From contig NZ_LT907844.1 in the NCBI RefSeq assembly GCF_900215505.1, positions 2,514,501-2,578,500 on the forward strand: a DNA stretch of 64,000 bases, written 5' to 3'. This DNA comes from Cohaesibacter sp. ES.047 (lineage in GTDB: Bacteria; Pseudomonadota; Alphaproteobacteria; Rhizobiales; Cohaesibacteraceae). The notes beneath the pieces were generated by a model, which did not search any database, was not told where the DNA came from, and worked only from the letters and a program-made list of their open reading frames with translations. Both the position numbers and the translations under genes were made by a program. Shown one piece after another: positions 58,193 to 64,000 of the stretch (the first letter of the stretch is position 1; every line of letters starts with the position of its first letter).

Positions 58193-58777
58193 TCAGCCGC
58201 GTTTGAGATGGTTCTGAACGAGATGGAACAGCACAGCGCTCAGTCGTTCCTCCACCGAACCCCACACGGTGATATAGTCACACCCTTGAGCCTTCAATTC
58301 GCACTCGAACAGACGGAGAAAGTGCTCCCTGTTCTCCGGTGCGTCGCGCTGACCATCGGGCACCCAAGGGCAATCCGTTCCGCAAAGAACATAAAGACGG
58401 GGCGCGAAGGGCGGCGATTTGAGACGTTTCTTGTGGCTCTCTGCCCACTGTTCCCACTGCGCCCAAAGCGGTGTGTTGAGCTCGTCTTCGTAATAATGGC
58501 AAGAATACACGAGGGATGAAATCAGGTCAGTGTCGCAAATCAGCAATTTGTCTTCTGCCTGCGCGATGTCGCCTGCGCGTTCTTCATTGGCCCACTGGCC
58601 TTGTGCGATGGGAATGGCATCCTCGAGCGTCAATTCCCCTCGCACCTCGAAATAGTCCCGTAGATATTCCGGCGCAAGAATGCCATCGAGTGTCTCCACC
58701 AATGCCTGCGCCAGAATTGTTTTGCCCGAACTTTCCGGGCCGGTGAGGATGAGGCGGGGCAGGGAAGAGGAAACCAT
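58193..58777 (-). CDS. NadR/Ttd14-like P-loop ATPase
   Basis: The 194-residue protein has a Walker A motif GPESSGKTILAQAL near residue 12, then YLRDYFEVRGELTLEDA and LLICDTDLISSLVYSCHYY. These match the ribosylnicotinamide-kinase domain of NadR and related AAA proteins. It lacks the nucleotidyltransferase and DNA-binding parts of full NadR. It could phosphorylate nicotinamide riboside. It starts 6 bases after the SulP gene, so the two are probably cotranscribed. Confidence 0.8.
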   Translation of the reverse strand: MVSSSLPRLILTGPESSGKTILAQALVETLDGILAPEYLRDYFEVRGELTLEDAIPIAQGQWANEERAGDIAQAEDKLLICDTDLISSLVYSCHYYEDELNTPLWAQWEQWAESHKKRLKSPPFAPRLYVLCGTDCPWVPDGQRDAPENREHFLRLFECELKAQGCDYITVWGSVEERLSAVLFHLVQNHLKRG

Positions 58778-58783
58778 CAGATA

Positions 58784-60079
58784 TCAGCGCTCCGGAGTGT
58801 GCCAGTCACTATCGACAGCTTTCCTCCGAGACAGACGCAATGCAAGCCCTACCGACACACCGACGCCGATCGCGACGGTCAGATCCACAAGAACCGTGAG
58901 GCTGAGCGTCAACAGAAGCAGAACGAGGTCGCTCCGTCGTCCTTTGAGATACTCACCCCATTTGTGCACCTCGCACATGTTCCACGCGGTCAGCATCAAA
59001 AGGGCAGCAAGGGCAGGCATCGCCAGATGACCGGCGAGCGGGGCGGCAACGAGCATCACGAGGAGGATGACCAGCGTATGGACGATGCCCGCCACGGGGG
59101 TTTTCCCTCCGGCTTTCACGTTGGTTGCCGTTCGGGCGATAGCGCCAGTTGCGGGAAGGCCGGTCATCAAAGCCGATGCGATGTTGGCCGCGCCTTGCGC
59201 CATAAGCTCGGCATTGGGACGGTGATTGCCGTTGATCATCCGGTCTGCGACCAGCGCGGACAAGAGCGACTCGACCCCTGCCAGAAAGGCGATGATCAGG
59301 GCTGAAGGAAACAGCTCGGTGATCCGATCAAGGGTAATCTCGGGAACTTGCGGCCAGGGCAGCGTGCGCGGCAGCTCGCCAAAACGCGATCCGATGGTAT
59401 CCACATCAAGCGAAAGGAACGCCACGAGCAGCGATCCAACCGCGATGGCAACCACCAGACCGGGGAAGCGCGGAAAGGTGCGGCGCAAAAGCACGATCAT
59501 CACGAGGGTGGTCATCGCAATCGCAATCGCCGCCAGACTGGCGGTATCGCTGGCTGCGATGAGGGCAGGCACCTTGTCGATGAAATCCGCGGGCTCTGAG
59601 GCAAGATTGATCCCCACGAAATCCTTGATCTGGCTGGTCGCGATGATAATGCCGATGCCGATCGTGAAGCCGTTGACGACGGCATCGGGGATGAATTGGA
59701 TCAGACGGCCAACCCGGAAATAACCCGCCACAAGAAGGATTATGCCCGCCATCAGGCTCGCCAGCACCAGACCATCGTAACCATGAGTGCTGATGACATC
59801 GAACACGACAACGATGAAAGCACCGGTCGGCCCACCAATCTGCACCCTGCTGCCACCAAGCAGCGAAATGAAAAATCCGCCAACGATGGCGGTCACGAGC
59901 CCTTTCGCGGGATCGGCGCCCGAGGCGATGGCGATCGCCAGACTGAGAGGCAGCGCGACCATGGCCACGGTGATGCCTGCAAGCACGTCTGATGTGAAAA
60001 GCGAAAGGGAATAGTCGCGAGAGGTGAGAATGATCTTGGGTTGACGCATGGGAACTTGCCGAAAGAGGAGAAAGGCCAT
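58784..60079 (-). CDS. SulP family anion permease without STAS domain
   Basis: The start at 60079 follows AAAGGACG; a second ATG is ten codons later. The 431-residue protein has about ten to twelve membrane segments with the SulP signature near residues 30-75 (DVLAGITVAMVALPLSLAIA, then GADPAKGLVTAIVGGF). The region GGPTGAFIVVVFDVI follows. The C-terminal STAS domain usual in SulP proteins is absent. Substrate may be sulfate, bicarbonate or another anion. It is followed by the NadR-like gene. Confidence 0.9.
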   Translation of the reverse strand: MAFLLFRQVPMRQPKIILTSRDYSLSLFTSDVLAGITVAMVALPLSLAIAIASGADPAKGLVTAIVGGFFISLLGGSRVQIGGPTGAFIVVVFDVISTHGYDGLVLASLMAGIILLVAGYFRVGRLIQFIPDAVVNGFTIGIGIIIATSQIKDFVGINLASEPADFIDKVPALIAASDTASLAAIAIAMTTLVMIVLLRRTFPRFPGLVVAIAVGSLLVAFLSLDVDTIGSRFGELPRTLPWPQVPEITLDRITELFPSALIIAFLAGVESLLSALVADRMINGNHRPNAELMAQGAANIASALMTGLPATGAIARTATNVKAGGKTPVAGIVHTLVILLVMLVAAPLAGHLAMPALAALLMLTAWNMCEVHKWGEYLKGRRSDLVLLLLTLSLTVLVDLTVAIGVGVSVGLALRLSRRKAVDSDWHTPER

Positions 60080-60158
60080 TGATTACGTCCTTTGGGACGA
60101 GGTCTCAAGCCCTGCGTTGGTCAAAGCTCCTATGCGTCTGAAGGATGCCGCCTGCTTC

Positions 60159-60680
60159 TCAGGCGAGCAGGCGATCATGTTCGTGCTCGGGATCCATGCG
60201 TAGATCGCTGCCGGAAATCGCCTTCTGGAAATAGACCCGCAGGATCTTGTCGCGCCCGTGGTCTGGCTCAGCCCGGTGGGTCTCGGTGAAGCCTCTGACG
60301 TTGTAGTAGTCGACGAGCTCGGTCATCACCTCGGGGGTATGCAGTCTGAGAAACGGCAATTCCCGCGATTCCGCGATAAGCTCAAGCTCCGACAGGATGA
60401 AACACCCAACCCCTTGACGCTGCCAGTCTTTCCCGATCACGAGATAATCGAGGTAGAGCGCATTGTCGACTTCACTCATGGCGGCCGCACCAATTGCCGT
60501 TCCGTCCTCATTTGTCGCCACATAGAGATTGCGGTTGGCGAGAAACTGGTCGAGGTGAGAGAAAGCATGGGCTGGCTGACCAACTCCCATGCGTTCGCCG
60601 ATATAGGCCATGTTTTTCAGGTAAAGGGCGCGGATTTCCTGTAATTGCTGGGCTTTTGCCAGCCGGAATGAGATCGCCAT
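60159..60680 (-). CDS. GNAT family N-acetyltransferase
   Basis: The ATG at 60680 follows AAAGGATAG and gives 173 residues. GNAT motifs are ALYLDYLVIGKDWQRQGVGC, with the acetyl-CoA loop QRQGVG, and the C-terminal LVDYYNVRGFTETHR. Substrate unknown. It lies 79 bases upstream of the SulP gene on the same strand. Confidence 0.85.
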   Translation of the reverse strand: MAISFRLAKAQQLQEIRALYLKNMAYIGERMGVGQPAHAFSHLDQFLANRNLYVATNEDGTAIGAAAMSEVDNALYLDYLVIGKDWQRQGVGCFILSELELIAESRELPFLRLHTPEVMTELVDYYNVRGFTETHRAEPDHGRDKILRVYFQKAISGSDLRMDPEHEHDRLLA

Positions 60681-60918
60681 AAAGCTATCCTTTGTCTTGT
60701 GCCCGGCTCTTTCGTTCCGCTGCCATTGCAAGGATGAGGGCAAATCCGTCATCCGGCGGGAGCCGGCTATACTGGGTCTGTTGGGCTATTGATGGTTATG
60801 GCGTCCATTTGATGACAGGATTATGACGATCCTATCGCCATCCAACGAAGTCGGTGGCAGCGCGCGGCCGCAAGCGCCCTCCCAAGGTGGATGGATGGCG
60901 TTCTGAGCGTGTCGATTG

Positions 60919-62517
60919 CTATCGCGGCAGGCTGATGATCGCTTCAAGGCCGCCTTCGGGCCGGTTGGTAAGCGTCACATCGCCGCCGTGACTGCGAATG
61001 ATCGTCCGGGTGATGGAGAGGCCAAGACCGACGCCGCCGGTTTCCTTGTTCCGCGATCCTTCAACGCGATAGAAGGGAGAGAAAACTTCCTCCAGCTTGG
61101 CTGCGGGAATGCCCGGTCCGCTGTCCATGATTCTGATGTGGATGCCGTGCGCGTCTTTTGACAGACTGATTTTGGCGTCCCCTGCATACCGCAGGGCATT
61201 CTCGATGAGATTGCACAACGCCCGTTTCAGGCTCACCGCCCGGCAGGGATAGACCAGACTGTCCGGCCCTTGGAAGCAGACTTCCTTGCCCAGATCCTGA
61301 TAATCCTCCTCAAGCGACGACAACATGGCCGCGATATCAACCTCGCGGGTTTTCTCGTTGGTCGCGTCCTCGCGGGTGAAGGCAAGAACCGCATCGGTCA
61401 TGGCCTGCATTTCGTCAAGGGTCGCCAGAATCTTGTCACGCATTTCCTCGTCATCAACGAATTCTGCCCTGAGGCGCATGGTCGTGATGGGTGTGCGCAG
61501 ATCGTGACTGACCGCAGCAAGCATGCGCGTTCGGTCCTGAACGAAGCGCATCAGGCGTTCCTGCATGGCATTGAAGGCGGAAATCGTGTTGCGCACTTCC
61601 TTGGGGCCAGCTTCCTTGAGCGGTTCGATGGTTTCGCCTCTGCCCAGCTTGCGCGATGCGCGCTCGAGATCGCGCAACGGGGCCGTCAGGCGTCGGACCG
61701 TGAACAGCACGACCAACAGGATCAAAAGAGCAGTCATCGCGAGTGAAATCAGAAACGGCCGTCCCCATTGGTCCGGTAGGGTTGGCAAACCGGTGCGCAC
61801 TTGAAGCCATTTGCCATTGTCGAGCGGGATGGCAAGGGTCATGTCGAGTTCTTCGAGTTTGGGATTGCGGAACCGTCCGCGCATCGGTGCTCGGTTGGGG
61901 TTTTGCTCCCGCCAGCGGCGGCCCCAGCCTCTGCGATCATCCCGTTCATGCATGAAGCGGCGCCGGTCCGGATTGGGCGGCATGTCACTGGACATCATTG
62001 CGCCTGGGGGCGGCATTGCTCTGGGGGGGGCGTCATTCTGGCGATTGTCGCGCCGACGCCAGAACAGGCTTTCATCAATGTCGCTGATCCGAACCGTTCC
62101 GTGGGCAAGGCCTGCGCGGTACTCCAGTTTGCCCGCCAGAGCTGCTTCCAGCGTTCCTGCCTTTGGTACGGAAAGCGGGGTCTCGTCCCGGATCGAGTAG
62201 AGAACGGTCTGGCCACCCGCAGCCTGAATGACCCGGGCATGGACGCTCTCATCGGTCTGGTTCAGCACCCGCACCAAGGATGCTGTGCGATCAAGCACCT
62301 GTCCGCGATAGGTCATGACCGCAACCTGAGAGCGCTCGTTGGCAAAGATGAAGATCGTAATCACCTGTGCAATGACCAGCGCGATCAACAGGGCCGCAAC
62401 AAGCTGTCCTGCTAGCGACAGCGGCCACAGCCGCAAACGACGCCAGAACGGAGTGGCCTTCCGGCCCTTTTTATCCTTGTTGGGGGAGGCGTCTGGGGCG
62501 GGAGAGGCATCTGGCAT
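60919..62517 (-). CDS. Sensor histidine kinase (EnvZ-like)
   Basis: The 532-residue protein has membrane segments near 35-58 and 255-275, a periplasmic domain between them, a HAMP domain and a HisKA/HATPase_c core. The phospho-accepting histidine is H338 in AAVSHDLRTPITTMRL; N, G1 and G2 boxes are LCNLIENALRYA, DSGPGIP and GVGLGLSI. The periplasmic domain contains an unusual Met-, Pro- and Arg-rich stretch (about 155-220, with PPRAMPPPGAMMSSDMPP). It starts one base after the response regulator. Confidence 0.95.
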   Translation of the reverse strand: MPDASPAPDASPNKDKKGRKATPFWRRLRLWPLSLAGQLVAALLIALVIAQVITIFIFANERSQVAVMTYRGQVLDRTASLVRVLNQTDESVHARVIQAAGGQTVLYSIRDETPLSVPKAGTLEAALAGKLEYRAGLAHGTVRISDIDESLFWRRRDNRQNDAPPRAMPPPGAMMSSDMPPNPDRRRFMHERDDRRGWGRRWREQNPNRAPMRGRFRNPKLEELDMTLAIPLDNGKWLQVRTGLPTLPDQWGRPFLISLAMTALLILLVVLFTVRRLTAPLRDLERASRKLGRGETIEPLKEAGPKEVRNTISAFNAMQERLMRFVQDRTRMLAAVSHDLRTPITTMRLRAEFVDDEEMRDKILATLDEMQAMTDAVLAFTREDATNEKTREVDIAAMLSSLEEDYQDLGKEVCFQGPDSLVYPCRAVSLKRALCNLIENALRYAGDAKISLSKDAHGIHIRIMDSGPGIPAAKLEEVFSPFYRVEGSRNKETGGVGLGLSITRTIIRSHGGDVTLTNRPEGGLEAIISLPR

Positions 62518-62518
62518 G

Positions 62519-63286
62519 CTAAAGCGCGTCTCCCAGATCAGATATGTCGAGGTCGCTGGATGAGACCTTGCCGGTCACCTTGCCTGTGAAGACATAGCCT
62601 CCACCGCGCACGGTCTTGATCAGCTTGGGGGTCTTGGGATCTTCCTCGATCTTCTTGCGCAGACGAGAGACCTGATTGTCGATGGATCGATCAAAGATCT
62701 GCGCGGTGCGGCCTGAGGTGAGGTCCAGAAGCTGGTCTCGCGACAGCACCATCGTCGGGCGTTTCAGGAAGGTGACAAGCAGACGATAGTCCGCAGCGCT
62801 GAGCGGCACGGTGACGCCTTTTGGGCTGAGCAGCTCGCGCTGATGCACATGCAGCTCCCAGTCCTCGAATTTAAGGACATCAGGCTCTTCGGTCTTCTGG
62901 GCTTCCGGCGGCAAGGATTTGCTGCGCCGCAGAACGGACTTGATGCGCGCCAGCAGTTCGCGTGGATTGAATGGCTTGGACAGATAATCATCGGCGCCGA
63001 TCTCAAGGCCGACGATCCGGTCGGTTTCCTCGCCAAGCGCAGTCAGGAGGATGACTGGAATATTCTCGTTCTCGCGAACATACCGGCAGAGTGTCAGGCC
63101 ATCTTCTCCCGGCATCATCACGTCAAGCACGATGAGATCAATGGCAGCTGTTTTGAGAACCTGCCGCATCTTGGTGCCACCATCCGCGTCGCTGACACGA
63201 AAGCCGTTCTTGGAAAGATACTTGGACAAGAGTTCGCGGATATCTTGATGATCATCCACCACCAGAATATGAACCGACTGTTCCAT
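62519..63286 (-). CDS. OmpR-family response regulator
   Basis: The ATG at 63286 has GGAGAG seven bases upstream; two further in-frame ATGs lie upstream at 63292 and 63301. The 255-residue protein has a receiver domain with VVDDHQD and the phospho-acceptor D55 in IVLDVMMPGEDG and a Lys in LSKPFNP. The winged-helix output domain contains FDRSIDNQVSRLRKKIEEDP and LIKTVRGGGYVF. It is the first gene of the pair with the histidine kinase and divergent from the EF-hand gene, which may be its target. Confidence 0.96.
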   Translation of the reverse strand: MEQSVHILVVDDHQDIRELLSKYLSKNGFRVSDADGGTKMRQVLKTAAIDLIVLDVMMPGEDGLTLCRYVRENENIPVILLTALGEETDRIVGLEIGADDYLSKPFNPRELLARIKSVLRRSKSLPPEAQKTEEPDVLKFEDWELHVHQRELLSPKGVTVPLSAADYRLLVTFLKRPTMVLSRDQLLDLTSGRTAQIFDRSIDNQVSRLRKKIEEDPKTPKLIKTVRGGGYVFTGKVTGKVSSSDLDISDLGDAL

Positions 63287-63712
63287 TGCCATTCTCTCCA
63301 TTGCATCCTGTCAAACCGGACCGTGCCAGCAATTGCTGTCAGGGATGACAAGATCCCGATCAACCCGGATAGATCTGTGTCACCATTTGCTTCGTTCTTC
63401 TTCAGATAACACGAAAATTACGATGACCAAGACAGAATAACGCGTTTTCGGGAGCGGAATTGCGGTAAATTGTAACCCTGTGTAACCAGTTCTCATGGCG
63501 ATACAGAGTGCGACAAAATCGCCGTTTCCCGGGATAGATTCGCGACAAATACCCCCTATCTTCACTTCATCGGCAGGGCAAAAACCTCTCTACAGGTCAC
63601 CCGCCGACACCCAACCGGCCCCGGGATACGGAAGGCCAGTCACCTGACCCTTGCGGCCTGACGGGCCCGCCGCCAATGAGAAATTGGCACAGTTTGATAG
63701 AGGAACAAAGAG
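63287..63712. other. Divergent spacer between response regulator and EF-hand gene
   Basis: No gene is supported in these 426 bases. The part 63400-63500 contains GTAAATTGTAACC and TGTGTAACC, a loose direct repeat of GTAACC that could be part of an OmpR-type site. Not resolved further. Confidence 0.35.
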
Positions 63713-64000
63713 ATGAAAAACCTGAGCAAAATCACCCTGGCAATTGCCCTGATCGGTGGTGTATCCGCAACTGCGCTGACCATCGACAACGCAACGGCAC
63801 GCGGGTTTGAACGCGGCCCGAACATGGGGCAGGGCTATATGGGCCAAGGCTTCATGGGGCACGGCTTTAAAGGGCGTGGCGGCAAAGGCATGATGGGCCC
63901 GCGGGGAATGTTCATGGCGCTTGATGCCGACAAGGACGGCACCTTGACCAAAGAGGAACTGACCACAGGGCTTGAAGCCAAGATCAAGGACAATGACACC
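63713..64000 (+). CDS. Secreted EF-hand domain protein (truncated by window end)
   Basis: The ATG at 63713 follows GAGGAAC and the frame is open to the last base (96 codons). Residues 1-28 form a signal peptide (ITLAIALIGGVSATAL, NATA). A Gly-, Met- and Arg-rich stretch follows (GPNMGQGYMGQGFMGHGFKG), then a canonical calcium-binding loop DADKDGTLTKEE at about residues 71-82. Such proteins are periplasmic calcium binders. It is divergent from the two-component pair. The gene continues beyond the window. Confidence 0.85.
   Translation, partial: MKNLSKITLAIALIGGVSATALTIDNATARGFERGPNMGQGYMGQGFMGHGFKGRGGKGMMGPRGMFMALDADKDGTLTKEELTTGLEAKIKDNDT

Overview
The window reads as a stretch of chromosome from an alphaproteobacterium, most likely order Hyphomicrobiales (Rhizobiales). 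The evidence is gene content and order: M16 peptidase followed by a GNAT acetyltransferase, YqgE next to a DsbD-like protein and a peroxiredoxin, hisS-hisZ-hisG, an alphaproteobacterial gshA and a CIRCE-controlled groES-groEL. A marine Cohaesibacter-like genus is a guess from gene flavour and was not tested. The base composition is moderately GC-rich, with distinctly AT-rich pockets near 19.9-20.6, 37.8-38.0, 45.8-46.4, 52.8-53.0 and 55.0-55.3 kb.

Layout. 0-9.6 kb: end of an M16 peptidase, a GNAT enzyme, a giant PAS-GGDEF-EAL membrane protein with a roughly 600-residue disordered tail, yqgE, a DsbD-N-like periplasmic protein and a Prx5-type peroxiredoxin. 9.6-24 kb: xseA divergent from rsmE, a LysE exporter, three EamA/DMT permeases (one divergent from a MarR regulator with a clear operator), gshA, a small lipoprotein, an AttH/CrtC-like lipocalin protein, and a LysR regulator divergent from a DUF1127 protein with a good operator between them. 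24-32 kb: a possible sRNA, a DUF937-like protein, the lutABC lactate-oxidation operon, a divergent two-gene TRAP-like permease unit without a visible binding protein, and a GNAT enzyme. 32-39 kb: cytochrome c, a diguanylate cyclase whose stop codon carries an IS630-family insertion, an L,D-transpeptidase, a DUF2927 protein, and cheZ followed by three roughly 84-bp repeats. 39-45 kb: tag, the hisS-hisZ-hisG operon and a Tat-exported NagZ-like GH3 enzyme. 45-50.6 kb is the most accessory-looking part: a small unknown gene, an AT-rich gene-free block with a minus-strand terminator, a YdjC-like protein lacking its metal-ligand motifs, a group III truncated haemoglobin, a Cas6-like RAMP gene broken by an in-frame amber codon, a CII-like regulator and an Rrf2/NsrR-like regulator. 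50.7-64 kb: slyX, a double-PAS soluble chemoreceptor, a CSS-motif EAL phosphodiesterase, groEL-groES, a NadR-like P-loop protein, a SulP permease, a GNAT enzyme, an OmpR/EnvZ-type two-component pair, and the start of a divergent secreted EF-hand protein.

Themes. Cyclic-di-GMP turnover and chemotaxis recur (two EAL proteins, one GGDEF protein, one MCP, CheZ). Redox and NO handling also recur (peroxiredoxin, DsbD-like, gshA, truncated haemoglobin, NsrR-like). The observations most worth a second look are the amber-interrupted orphan Cas6-like gene, the IS630 insertion exactly at the TA of a stop codon, the post-cheZ repeats with an apparently conserved hairpin, the duplicated groEL 3' end and terminator, and two unannotated terminator-ended intergenic transcripts. 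No tRNA, rRNA or CRISPR array was found. All calls come from reading the sequence; no database search was run.
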